This document shows positions 1-6,767 of a stretch of DNA of 64,000 nucleotides, piece by piece. A model generated the notes under the pieces. That model searched no databases. It was not told the origin of the DNA and saw only the letters and a program-made list of their open reading frames with translations. This DNA is from Bacteroidetes bacterium UBA7662 (GTDB taxonomy: Bacteria > Bacteroidota > Bacteroidia > UBA7662). Within the stretch, counting starts at the first letter, position 1; each line of letters opens with the position of its first letter. The stretch covers positions 406,525-470,524 of the forward strand of contig DLHS01000015.1 of assembly GCA_002483345.1 (NCBI GenBank), in the 5' to 3' direction. The translations under genes were made by a program, and so were the position numbers.

Positions 1-529
1 TCTGGTCGATGGCCCGCAACAGCCGGTGGGCGTTCCAGTCGCGTTTGTGCCGGAAAGTGGCGGTTGCCAGCGCCACCAGTTTATCTGTCGGCCATCTCTC
101 CGGATATACCCGCAGTTTATTCAGTTCATGGGGTGCCACGCCCAGAAATTCATGCGTGGCCAGGGGTTTTCCGTCCCAGCCAGCCAGCGGGTAGATGACG
201 TATACCTCCTGCAAATGGCCTGCCCGTTCCGGGAACGGCTTCCCCTCCCGTAAATGATCACTTAAAAAATGGTTGATGGCGGCATATCCCTGGTTGTTTC
301 GGGCGAGCAGCACATACAATTGCCGGTTTTCGTGGCGGATATCCATGCCCAGCACCGGTTTGATGCCGTATTTGGGCGCCAGCCGTACAAAATCCAGTCC
401 GGCGGAGCTGTTGCAGATGTCGGTCAGGGCCAGTTGTTTCACCCCGCAGGCTTTCGCCTGCTGCAGCAACGCCTCCGGCGACATCAGGCCGTACCGCAGG
501 CTGAAAAAACTGTGGGTATTAAGATACAT
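1..529 (-). CDS. dnaE: DNA polymerase III alpha subunit, N-terminal part (runs off window)
   Basis: The first 176 codons of a DnaE-family replicative polymerase are present; the rest lies beyond the left edge. The ATG at 529-527 opens MYLNTHSFFSLRYGLMSPEA, followed by LALTDICNSS and IKPVLGMDIR, which is the N-terminal PHP domain of bacterial alpha subunits. The usual HxH metal motif appears as NTH with a single His, suggesting a degenerate PHP site. This opening resembles the shorter alpha paralogue (ImuC/DnaE2-like or short DnaE) that I recall from Bacteroidota, but the catalytic part is not visible, so main and error-prone forms cannot be told apart. It follows the DUF2452 gene by 35 bp on the same strand and is probably cotranscribed with it. 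Confidence 0.85.
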   Translation of the reverse strand, partial: MYLNTHSFFSLRYGLMSPEALLQQAKACGVKQLALTDICNSSAGLDFVRLAPKYGIKPVLGMDIRHENRQLYVLLARNNQGYAAINHFLSDHLREGKPFPERAGHLQEVYVIYPLAGWDGKPLATHEFLGVAPHELNKLRVYPERWPTDKLVALATATFRHKRDWNAHRLLRAIDQ

Positions 530-564
530 GGGATAGGCTTACTGCTCCCCGTTATGCCTGGTTT

Positions 565-1008
565 TCAGGAGGCTGAACGGAGTACGTCCCAGCTCCTGTC
601 GCCGAGCAGCCTGACGGTTGCGATGAAGGTGAATTTAAGGCTTTTTCCCCAGTCCTCGGGCGACAGCATCGACAAAAGCCGGGTGCCGTTATCTCTTTCA
701 TAGAGGTGGTATAACTGTCCGATGACAGGCTCAAAATTCATGTCGGCCGCGTAAATTTCTTCCGACACCTTTACCCTGTTTTCAATCTCCTTCGCCTGCT
801 GCATCAGCAGTTCAGCCTGTTTCCGCAGCATGCTGATTTGCTGATCGGCCTGCTGCGCTACCGTCTCCAGCGCTATGCTTCTGATTTTACCCTTATCTAC
901 CGGCCGGATGATGGGTGAAGCCACATGGGTGGCCAGGGGGGCTAAGGCGGTGCGGCCTTGCCAGTATTCAAACTCAGGGTTCTCGACCTCAGGGGATTGC
1001 ATTGTCAT
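565..1008 (-). CDS. DUF2452 domain protein
   Basis: This 147-residue cytoplasmic protein matches the DUF2452 family, whose function is unknown. Seen features: a central stretch rich in Gln, Ala and Lys (about residues 45-80) that should form a helix or coiled coil, then the conserved segment FEPVIGQLYHLYERDNG and LSPEDWGKSLKFTFIATVRL near the C-terminus. ATG 1008 and an in-frame ATG two codons later are both possible starts. A TAATTTTG box on the minus strand at 1029-1022 sits close upstream, so the mRNA leader would be only about 8-12 nt. The gene lies directly upstream of the polymerase gene and diverges from rpoD. There is no evidence for a role in replication beyond the linkage. Confidence 0.8.
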   Translation of the reverse strand: MTMQSPEVENPEFEYWQGRTALAPLATHVASPIIRPVDKGKIRSIALETVAQQADQQISMLRKQAELLMQQAKEIENRVKVSEEIYAADMNFEPVIGQLYHLYERDNGTRLLSMLSPEDWGKSLKFTFIATVRLLGDRSWDVLRSAS

Positions 1009-1021
1009 AATTTGTGAAGAA

Positions 1022-1029
1022 CAAAATTA
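1022..1029 (-). promoter_or_regulatory. Bacteroidota -7 box for the DUF2452 gene
   Basis: Read on the minus strand the bases are TAATTTTG, an exact fit to TAnnTTTG. It lies 14 bp before the ATG. No convincing -33 TTTG is seen at the expected distance. It is divergent from the rpoD box at 1096. Confidence 0.5.
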
Positions 1030-1095
1030 CGAAGGCATTGTTTCGTTAAATACACAATGTCAAGAAACTGAACTTTTTAGGCTCAAAAGTTTTTG

Positions 1096-1103
1096 TATCT
1101 TTG
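1096..1103 (+). promoter_or_regulatory. -7 promoter box of rpoD
   Basis: TATCTTTG matches the Bacteroidota TAnnTTTG consensus exactly. A T-rich stretch at 1074-1078 lies at the place of the -33 element. The start codon is 57 bp further on, giving one of the longer leaders in the window. Confidence 0.6.
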
Positions 1104-1160
1104 CAGCTTTATTGCAGGCGAATACCTATTTTTCTCATCATACACCATTTCTTGTAATCT

Positions 1161-2027
1161 ATGCGTCAGCTAAAAATCACCAAGTCGATCACCAACCGCG
1201 AAAGCCAATCGTTAGAGAAGTATTTGCAGGAGATTGGCAAGGTGGATCTGATCACTCCTGAAGAGGAAGTGATTCTGGCCAAAAAGATACGCGAAGGCGA
1301 CCAGCGCGCCCTGGAAAAGCTTACCAAAGCCAACCTGCGTTTCGTAGTATCTGTGGCCAAGCAGTATCAGAATCAGGGCTTAACCCTCAGCGATTTGATC
1401 AATGAAGGTAATCTGGGTCTGATCAAGGCCGCGAAACGTTTCGACGAAACCCGCGGTTTTAAATTCATTTCGTATGCGGTGTGGTGGATTCGTCAGTCCA
1501 TTCTCCAGGCTTTGGCCGAACATTCGCGTATTGTGCGTCTCCCCCTCAACCGGGTTGGTTCTCTGAACAAAATCGGTAAAGCGTTTTCGCAGTTGGAGCA
1601 GCAATACGAGCGTGATCCTTCGGTAGAAGAACTGGCGGAGATGCTGGAAGTATCAACCGACGAGGTAGAAAGCACGCTGAACATCAGCGGTCGTCATATC
1701 TCGATGGATGCTCCTTTCGTGCAAGGCGAAGAAAACACCCTGCTCGACGTACTGGTGAACGACGACGCGCCCAAATCAGACGGCATCCTCATGCAGGAGT
1801 CGCTTTCGGCCGAAATCGATCGTTCCCTGGCTACACTCACCGAACGTCAGCGTGAAGTTATCAAGCTGTATTTCGGTATCGGGCTCGACCACGGCATGTC
1901 GCTCGAGGACATAGGCGAAAAATTCGACCTCACCCGCGAGCGTGTACGCCAGATCAAGGACAAAGCATTAAAACGCCTGCGACACACCTCCCGCAGCAAA
2001 ATGCTGAAAGCCTATCTCGGCAACTAA
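1161..2027 (+). CDS. rpoD: Primary RNA polymerase sigma factor (sigma-70, RpoD/SigA type)
   Basis: This directs RNA polymerase to housekeeping promoters. The 288-residue protein starts directly with region 1.2 (SLEKYLQEIGKVDLITPEEE, about residues 13-35). Region 2 follows, with FVVSVAKQYQNQGL, DLINEGNLGLIKAAKRFD and FISYAVWWIRQSI. Region 3 is next, and region 4.2 ends the protein with LTRERVRQIKDKALKRLRH. Region 1.1 and the non-conserved insert of the E. coli protein are absent, which is normal for the short primary sigma of Bacteroidota that reads the TTTG/TAnnTTTG promoters seen throughout this window. The ATG at 1161 gives the expected N-terminus, and a strong hairpin terminator follows the stop. 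Confidence 0.97.
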   Translation: MRQLKITKSITNRESQSLEKYLQEIGKVDLITPEEEVILAKKIREGDQRALEKLTKANLRFVVSVAKQYQNQGLTLSDLINEGNLGLIKAAKRFDETRGFKFISYAVWWIRQSILQALAEHSRIVRLPLNRVGSLNKIGKAFSQLEQQYERDPSVEELAEMLEVSTDEVESTLNISGRHISMDAPFVQGEENTLLDVLVNDDAPKSDGILMQESLSAEIDRSLATLTERQREVIKLYFGIGLDHGMSLEDIGEKFDLTRERVRQIKDKALKRLRHTSRSKMLKAYLGN

Positions 2028-2048
2028 CACTTTCTTACAAACATTTGC

Positions 2049-2075
2049 AAAGGCCGGACTTCCGGCCTTTTTTTT
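2049..2075 (+). terminator. Rho-independent terminator of rpoD
   Basis: AAAGGCCGGA and its complement TCCGGCCTTT form a GC-rich stem with a very short loop, followed by a run of T. It lies 22 bp after the rpoD stop codon. Confidence 0.85.
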
Positions 2076-2099
2076 ATGCTGATGGAACGCGGATGACGC

Positions 2100-2148
2100 G
2101 GATTTATATGATTTACGCGGTGGATATCTGCGTAAATCATATAAATCC
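2100..2148. repeat. 19-bp perfect inverted repeat between rpoD and ffh
   Basis: GGATTTATATGATTTACGC at 2100-2118 is repeated as its exact complement at 2130-2148, with an 11-nt loop. Flanking words such as AACGCGGATGACGCGGATT and CTGAAAATCCGTGTCCG resemble the 'ACGCAGATTT...CGCGGATT' intergenic repeats common in this phylum. There is no T-run, so it is probably not a terminator. Degenerate relatives occur at about 3568-3590 and 6195-6226. Confidence 0.8.
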
Positions 2149-2204
2149 TGAAAATCCGTGTCCGATCCCCATCGCTAAAGCTACCGTCCAAAGCACCAAA
2201 ACCG

Positions 2205-2212
2205 TATTTTTG
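2205..2212 (+). promoter_or_regulatory. -7 promoter box of ffh
   Basis: TATTTTTG, an exact TAnnTTTG match, ends 20 bp before the ffh ATG. No clear -33 element was found. Confidence 0.55.
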
Positions 2213-2232
2213 CAGACTTATACTCCAAAAGC

Positions 2233-3558
2233 ATGTTTGACAGACTCACCGACCGCTTAGACCAGGCCTTCAAAACCCTCAAAGGCGAAGGCCGCATCTC
2301 AGAGATCAACGTAGCCGAAACCATGAAGGAAATCCGGCGTGCCCTGCTCGACGCCGACGTGAGCTACAAAATCGCCAAGGAGTTTACCGATACGGTGCGG
2401 GAGAAAGCCCTGGGGCAGAACGTGATTAAAAGCGTATCACCCGGGCAGTTGCTCACCAAAATCATGCACGAGGAGCTCACCCACCTCATGGGGGGCAGTT
2501 TCTCCGACATCAACATTGCCGCCAATCCCAGCATCATCCTGATTGCAGGTTTGCAGGGCTCGGGTAAAACCACCTTCTCCGGCAAGCTGGCCAATATGCT
2601 CAAAGAGAAGGGTAACAAAGTGCTGCTCGTGGCCGGCGACGTATACCGGCCCGCGGCCATCGAACAATTGAAAGTGCTCGGCGGACAGATAGGTGTAGAA
2701 GTTTACACCGAAGACGGCAGCAAAAATCCGGTTCAGATCGCTGAAAATGCCGTTAAAAAGGCCAAATCCGAAGGATATAAGATTGTCATCGTGGATACTG
2801 CCGGTCGTCTGGCGGTTGACGAGGCTATGATGAATGAGATTGCCAACGTTTCTCAGGCGGTAAAACCACATGAAACCCTGTTCGTGGTCGATGCCATGAC
2901 CGGTCAGGATGCCGTAAATACCGCCAAAGCCTTCAACGACCGGCTAAATTTCGACGGCGTAGTACTCACTAAACTTGACGGCGACGCCCGTGGTGGTGCT
3001 GCGCTGACCATCTCCTATACCGTCGGCAAGCCGGTGAAGTATATGTCGACCGGTGAGAAGATGCAGGCCCTTGACGTCTTCCACCCCGACCGCATGGCCC
3101 ACCGTATCCTCGGCATGGGCGACGTAGTTTCGCTCGTAGAACGGGCCCAGATGCAGATTGACGAGGAAGAAGCCCAGCGGCTTTCCAAAAAAATCAGCAA
3201 AAACCAGTTCGACTTCGACGATTTCCTGAGTCAGATCAGCCAGATTAAAAAAATGGGCAATCTGAAAGACCTCATGGGCATGATACCCGGCATGGGTAAG
3301 ATGTTAAAGGATGTTGACATCAGCGACGATGCCTTTAAACATGTGGAAGCCATCATCCAGAGCATGACCCCCAAAGAGCGTGGTAATCCCGACCTCATCA
3401 ACGGCAGCCGCCGCAAGCGCCTGGCTGACGGGTCGGGTACCAGCATTCAACAGGTCAATCAGCTTCTCAAGCAGTTCAACGACATGAAAGGCATGATGAA
3501 GAAGATGAATGCCATGGGTGCCGGTGGCAAAATGCCCAAAATGCCCATGCGCCGCTGA
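2233..3558 (+). CDS. ffh: Signal recognition particle GTPase Ffh (SRP54)
   Basis: Ffh binds signal sequences of nascent membrane and secreted proteins and, with 4.5S RNA and FtsY, delivers ribosomes to the translocon. The 441-residue protein has the N domain (about 1-95), the G domain with P-loop GLQGSGKTT at residues 106-114, DTAGRL, and TKLDGDARGG. The Met-rich M domain (about 325-435) ends in the basic, Met-rich tail MKKMNAMGAGGKMPKMPM. Length is normal for the family. It has its own -7 box and stands alone between rpoD and the rpsP operon. No SRP RNA gene was found in the window. Confidence 0.97.
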   Translation: MFDRLTDRLDQAFKTLKGEGRISEINVAETMKEIRRALLDADVSYKIAKEFTDTVREKALGQNVIKSVSPGQLLTKIMHEELTHLMGGSFSDINIAANPSIILIAGLQGSGKTTFSGKLANMLKEKGNKVLLVAGDVYRPAAIEQLKVLGGQIGVEVYTEDGSKNPVQIAENAVKKAKSEGYKIVIVDTAGRLAVDEAMMNEIANVSQAVKPHETLFVVDAMTGQDAVNTAKAFNDRLNFDGVVLTKLDGDARGGAALTISYTVGKPVKYMSTGEKMQALDVFHPDRMAHRILGMGDVVSLVERAQMQIDEEEAQRLSKKISKNQFDFDDFLSQISQIKKMGNLKDLMGMIPGMGKMLKDVDISDDAFKHVEAIIQSMTPKERGNPDLINGSRRKRLADGSGTSIQQVNQLLKQFNDMKGMMKKMNAMGAGGKMPKMPMRR

Positions 3559-3567
3559 AAAAAACAG

Positions 3568-3642
3568 CGTAAATCCTAAAAAATCCGCGTATTCCAATTG
3601 ACATCCATAATAGGACGTTGATTTTTATGATTTAATCAGTCA
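3568..3642. repeat. Degenerate intergenic repeat after ffh
   Basis: Words such as GCGTAAATCCTAAAAAATCCGCG resemble one arm of the inverted repeat at 2100-2148. I see no coding potential. It leads directly into a copy of the GA-rich repeat. Confidence 0.45.
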
Positions 3643-3676
3643 GTCTCGCCTCTCGCCTCTCGAAATCTCAATGTCT
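3643..3676 (-). repeat. GA-rich dispersed repeat, copy 1 (minus orientation)
   Basis: On the minus strand the bases read AGACATTGAGATTTCGAGAG followed by GCGAGAGGCGAGAC. The same AGACATYGAGA...GCGAGAC design recurs at 6126, 6280, 29967, 34998, 50138 and 55432. It lies between ffh and the rpsP promoter. Confidence 0.75.
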
Positions 3677-3684
3677 AGAGTAGT

Positions 3685-3715
3685 ATTGCAGAATAAATGA
3701 AATCCACTATCTTTG
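3685..3715 (+). promoter_or_regulatory. Promoter of the rpsP-rimM-trmD operon
   Basis: ATTG at 3685-3688 and TATCTTTG at 3708-3715 are separated by 19 bp, an almost ideal Bacteroidota promoter. The downstream leader (GCAACTCGTTTAAAA) is nearly identical to the leader of rplS. Confidence 0.7.
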
Positions 3716-3739
3716 CAACTCGTTTAAAAACAACGATCA

Positions 3740-4417
3740 ATGTCAGTAAAGATTAGATTACAGCGTCATGGTAAGAAGGGCAAGCCTTTCTTCCATATTG
3801 TGGTGGCAGATGCACGTGCTCCGAGAGACGGGAGATTCATTGAACGTTTGGGCCTTTACAACCCGAACACCAATCCTGCCACCATCGATCTCAACATCGA
3901 CAAGACCCTTGACTGGGTATTTAAGGGTGCTCAACCCACCGATACTTGTCGTGCCATCCTCAGCTACAAAGGCGTGATGATGAAGAAATACCTGCAGGAA
4001 GGTGTTCGTAATAACCTTTTCGACCAGGCAGAAGCCGACAAGCGTTTTGCTACCTGGGAAGCTGAGAAGGCCGCGAAAGTAGAAGGCAAAAAAACCAATC
4101 TTTCTACCGCTAAGTCTAAAGCTGCTGCCGCGCGTTTCGCTGCTGAAGCCAAAGTAAAAGCAGATCGTGCGGAAGCCATCCTGAAGAAAAACAGCGTTAT
4201 CGCTGAAGAAGCTGCTGAGGAAGCCGCCGTAGAGGCCGCTGAAGAAGTAGCAGTAGTAGAAGCCGTGGAAGTTGTTGAAGCTGAAGCTGTAGTTGCCGTA
4301 GAAGAAGTTGCAGAAGCACCGGTTGCCGAGGTTGCTGCAGAAGAAACTCCGGAAATTGCTGCGGAAGAAGCTCCCGAGGCTGCTGCCGAAGAAGACGAAG
4401 AAAAAGCAGCTGAATAA
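3740..4417 (+). CDS. rpsP: 30S ribosomal protein S16 (bS16) with long acidic Ala/Glu tail
   Basis: S16 is a small-subunit assembly protein. Residues 1-85 carry the conserved fold, with VKIRLQRHGKKGKPFFHIVV, RDGRFIERLGLYNP and LSYKGVMMKKYL. The usual bacterial protein is 80-90 residues; this one has 225. A basic Lys/Ala helix (about 95-155) is followed by a very acidic Ala/Glu/Val repeat region (about 155-225, units such as EEAAEEAAVEAAEE). Some extension of S16 is known in Bacteroidota, so I regard the tail as real and lineage-linked rather than a fusion. It is first in the operon with rimM and trmD; the spacing to rimM is 3 bp. Confidence 0.95.
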   Translation: MSVKIRLQRHGKKGKPFFHIVVADARAPRDGRFIERLGLYNPNTNPATIDLNIDKTLDWVFKGAQPTDTCRAILSYKGVMMKKYLQEGVRNNLFDQAEADKRFATWEAEKAAKVEGKKTNLSTAKSKAAAARFAAEAKVKADRAEAILKKNSVIAEEAAEEAAVEAAEEVAVVEAVEVVEAEAVVAVEEVAEAPVAEVAAEETPEIAAEEAPEAAAEEDEEKAAE

Positions 4418-4420
4418 GCT

Positions 4421-4948
4421 GTGAAGCTCGCTGACGGTTTCGAACTCGGCTTTATAGAACGGACGCACGGATTTAAAGGTGAGGTCGTTCTGCAGCTCGA
4501 TGTGGATGAACCAGCGCGTTATAAAAAACTGGGATCAGTTTATCTCTTCAAGAAGGGTAAACTGATCCCTTTTTTTGTCACCCACACCAAATTAATAGGC
4601 AAAGATCAGCTTCTGCTGCAATTCGAAGACATTGCGGATGAAGCTTCTGCCCGCGACCTGATTGGAAGCAGTGTCCACCTGCCCGCCAGCGAACTCCCCC
4701 CACTGCGTACAGATCAGTATTATTTCCACGAATTGCAGGGTATGCAGGTAATCGACGATACTCTAGGCCCCGTTGGTAAAGCCCTCGACGTTTACGAAAC
4801 CCCGCAACAGCATCTGCTGGCCTTCGATCATGAAGGCAAAGAAGTTCTGTGTCCCCTCAATGATACCCTGGTGTACAAAGTCGATAAAACCGCGGGTATC
4901 ATTTACACCCGGCTACCGGATGGTTTGTTAGACGTTTATCTCGACTAA
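4421..4948 (+). CDS. rimM: 16S rRNA processing protein RimM
   Basis: RimM helps mature the 3' domain of 16S rRNA and binds S19. The 175-residue protein has the N-terminal barrel (FIERTHGFKGEVVLQLDVD) and the C-terminal PRC barrel (YYFHELQGMQVID ... VLCPLNDTLVYKVD). The start is a GTG at 4421, three bases after the rpsP stop; it fits the family N-terminus and no upstream ATG exists in frame. Its position between rpsP and trmD is the classic bacterial order, and trmD follows after 1 bp. Confidence 0.95.
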   Translation: MKLADGFELGFIERTHGFKGEVVLQLDVDEPARYKKLGSVYLFKKGKLIPFFVTHTKLIGKDQLLLQFEDIADEASARDLIGSSVHLPASELPPLRTDQYYFHELQGMQVIDDTLGPVGKALDVYETPQQHLLAFDHEGKEVLCPLNDTLVYKVDKTAGIIYTRLPDGLLDVYLD

Positions 4949-4949
4949 G

Positions 4950-5633
4950 ATGCGCATCGACATCCTTTCTGTAGTACCCGAGCTGCTCGACAGTGTGCTG
5001 AATCACAGCATACTCAAACGTGCCCAGGAAAAAGGCCTCGCCCAATTGGTAGTGCACAACCTACGGGATTACACCACCGACAAATACCGGCAGGTAGACG
5101 ATTATCCCTATGGCGGCGGTGCCGGCATGGTAATGTTGATTGAGCCCATCGACAAGTGTATTACACAGTTGAAAAGCGAACGTAGCTACAACGAAGTAAT
5201 CTATATGTCGCCCGATGGTATTTTGCTGGATCAGCCACTTTGTAACCGGCTGGCGACGCTGGAAGGCAATCTGATCATATTATGCGGGCATTATAAGGGG
5301 GTAGATGAGCGTGTCAGAGAACATTTTTGCACCATGGAAATTTCTGTAGGCAATTATGTACTCACAGGGGGTGAACTGGCAGCCGCCATTGTAGCCGATG
5401 CCGTTATCCGCTTGTTGCCGGGTGTTTTGGGAGATGAAACCTCTGCACTCACCGATTCTTTCCAGGACGATTTACTGGCTCCACCGGTGTACACCCGTCC
5501 CGCTGATTACAAGGGATGGAAGGTTCCGGACATTCTGTTGTCGGGTAATTTTGGCAAAATCGATCAGTGGCGGCATGAACAATCGGTCAGTCGAACCCGT
5601 GAAAGGCGCCCTGAGTTACTGAAAGGCGAATAA
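4950..5633 (+). CDS. trmD: tRNA (guanine-37-N1)-methyltransferase TrmD
   Basis: TrmD makes m1G37 in tRNAs that read CNN and CCN/CGG-type codons, preventing +1 frameshifting. The 227-residue SPOUT enzyme shows YPYGGGAGMVMLIEP (substrate loop), ILCGHYKGVDERV, and the trefoil-knot cofactor segment SVGNYVLTGGELAA. It also has DSFQDD and the C-terminal YTRPADYKGWKVPDILLSG. It overlaps neither neighbour and ends the rpsP operon; rplS follows with its own promoter. Confidence 0.96.
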   Translation: MRIDILSVVPELLDSVLNHSILKRAQEKGLAQLVVHNLRDYTTDKYRQVDDYPYGGGAGMVMLIEPIDKCITQLKSERSYNEVIYMSPDGILLDQPLCNRLATLEGNLIILCGHYKGVDERVREHFCTMEISVGNYVLTGGELAAAIVADAVIRLLPGVLGDETSALTDSFQDDLLAPPVYTRPADYKGWKVPDILLSGNFGKIDQWRHEQSVSRTRERRPELLKGE

Positions 5634-5659
5634 ATCCTATATTTTTCGGCTTATTCGCT

Positions 5660-5689
5660 TTTGGATTACGCGGAATAGTCGTATACTTG
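5660..5689 (+). promoter_or_regulatory. Promoter of rplS
   Basis: TTTG at 5660-5663 and TATACTTG at 5682-5689 (one mismatch to TAnnTTTG) are spaced by 18 bp. The leader continues CAACTCGTTTGAAAA, matching the rpsP leader. Confidence 0.6.
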
Positions 5690-5723
5690 CAACTCGTTTG
5701 AAAAACGCTCAATTTCTAAGTTC

Positions 5724-6071
5724 ATGAACCTCGTACAATTCGTAGAACAAAACACAGTCGGTACACAAGTATTGCCGGTATTCAAAGCAGGCGACACCGT
5801 AGCTGTGCATTATAAAATCAAAGAGGGCAACAAAGAGCGCATCCAGGTTTTCCAGGGTGTTGTACTCCAGCGCCGCAACTCAGGTGTAGCAGAAACCTTT
5901 ACTGTTCGTAAAGTTTCCAACAGCATCGGCGTAGAGCGTATCTTCCCGGTTGTTTCTCCCATGATTGACAAAATCGAAATCGTTAACCGTGGTATCGTTC
6001 GTCGTGCCCGTTTGTTCTACCTCCGCACCGCAAAAGGTAAAAACGCACGTATCAAGCAGAAACGCGGGTAA
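5724..6071 (+). CDS. rplS: 50S ribosomal protein L19 (bL19)
   Basis: L19 sits at the 30S-50S interface. The 115 residues cover the whole family: FKAGDTVAVHYKIKEGNKER, IQVFQGVVLQRRN, FTVRKVSNSIGVERIFP and the basic C-terminus RRARLFYLRTAKGKNARIKQ. It follows trmD, as in many bacteria, but has its own promoter here and is closed by a terminator. Confidence 0.97.
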   Translation: MNLVQFVEQNTVGTQVLPVFKAGDTVAVHYKIKEGNKERIQVFQGVVLQRRNSGVAETFTVRKVSNSIGVERIFPVVSPMIDKIEIVNRGIVRRARLFYLRTAKGKNARIKQKRG

Positions 6072-6090
6072 TTTATCCGATCTATCATAC

Positions 6091-6125
6091 AAGCCTCTTC
6101 AGTTTTCTGGAGGGGCTTTTTTTTT
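6091..6125 (+). terminator. Rho-independent terminator of rplS
   Basis: AAGCCTCTTCAG pairs with CTGGAGGGGCTT across a 4-nt loop, followed by nine or more T. The T-run merges directly into a GA-rich repeat copy. Confidence 0.85.
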
Positions 6126-6150
6126 AGACATCGAGAAGCGAGAGGCGAGA
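6126..6150 (+). repeat. GA-rich dispersed repeat, copy 2 (plus orientation)
   Basis: AGACATCGAGAAGCGAGAGG followed by CGAGA begins at the last T of the rplS terminator. With copy 3 in the opposite orientation it frames a block of about 190 bp. Confidence 0.8.
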
Positions 6151-6279
6151 TTTTGAGAGGGGGATTTCCGAGCTATGATGGCCTGGTATTTTTAACGCAG
6201 ATTCCGCGGAGTTTGGGGAGTTACGCAGATGTAGCCCTAACGGGCTACTCAGTTGCGCACCTGCAGCGTGTATAAAAAA
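6151..6279. repeat. Non-coding block between two inverted GA-repeat copies
   Basis: No supported gene is seen. It contains TTAACGCAGATTCCGCGGAG and GTTACGCAGATG, which resemble the ACGCAGATT/CGCGGATT class of intergenic repeats also seen at 2100-2148. The block and its two flanking GA repeats make a composite element. Confidence 0.5.
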
Positions 6280-6314
6280 GTCTCGCTCTCTCGCCTCTCG
6301 CCCTCTCAATGTCT
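6280..6314 (-). repeat. GA-rich dispersed repeat, copy 3 (minus orientation)
   Basis: On the minus strand the bases read AGACATTGAGAGGGCGAGAG followed by GCGAGAGAGCGAGAC and a T-run. It is inverted relative to copy 2. Confidence 0.8.
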
Positions 6315-6323
6315 GCACAAAAG

Positions 6324-6767
6324 CTACAACTCTCCGATGTCCTCGTTCCAGAGTTCGGGCTTTTCGTGGATGAAGGTTTCCATCATCTCTACACATTCTG
6401 GTAAATCCAGGTCTATCACTTCTACACCATGAGATTCCATAAAGGCCCGGGCACCAGGGAAGGTGCGTGACTCTCCAACGATTACTTTCGGGATGCGGAA
6501 TTGGACGATGGTGCCCGCGCACATATAACAGGGCATCAGGGTGCTGTAAATGACGGTATCACGATAGCTGCCTACCCTGCCGGCATTAAAAAGGCAATCC
6601 ATTTCACCATGCAGGATGGGGTTATCTTCCTGCACGCGTTTGTTGTGACCACCGGCTATGAATTTTCCGTTTTTAACCAAAACTGAGCCAATGGGGATAC
6701 CACCTGCTGCCAATCCCTTCCGGGCTTCGGCGATGGCTTTCATCATAAATTCATCTGCCTGGGCCAT
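6324..6767 (-). CDS. Cytosine deaminase, fungal (Fcy1) type
   Basis: The 147 residues belong to the zinc-dependent cytidine/deoxycytidylate deaminase superfamily. The zinc site is visible as HGE (H53, catalytic E55) and PCYMC (C80, C83). The details resemble yeast cytosine deaminase more than bacterial tRNA adenosine deaminase: GIPIGSVLV near residue 25, HNKRVQ, LHGEMDCLFNAGR, and a C-terminal FIHEKPELWNEDIGE. The likely reaction is cytosine (or another small base) to uracil plus ammonia in pyrimidine salvage. Substrate is inferred from these motifs; guanine or another base is possible. The ATG overlaps the stop of the AsmA-like gene by one base (TAATG), so the two are cotranscribed. Confidence 0.85.
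   Translation of the reverse strand: MAQADEFMMKAIAEARKGLAAGGIPIGSVLVKNGKFIAGGHNKRVQEDNPILHGEMDCLFNAGRVGSYRDTVIYSTLMPCYMCAGTIVQFRIPKVIVGESRTFPGARAFMESHGVEVIDLDLPECVEMMETFIHEKPELWNEDIGEL

Noticed and set aside
3758..4468. A 236-codon minus-strand frame opposite rpsP
   Set aside because: Phe/Ser-rich product caused by the GAA/GCT repeats of the S16 tail; it covers a certain ribosomal gene and the start of rimM.
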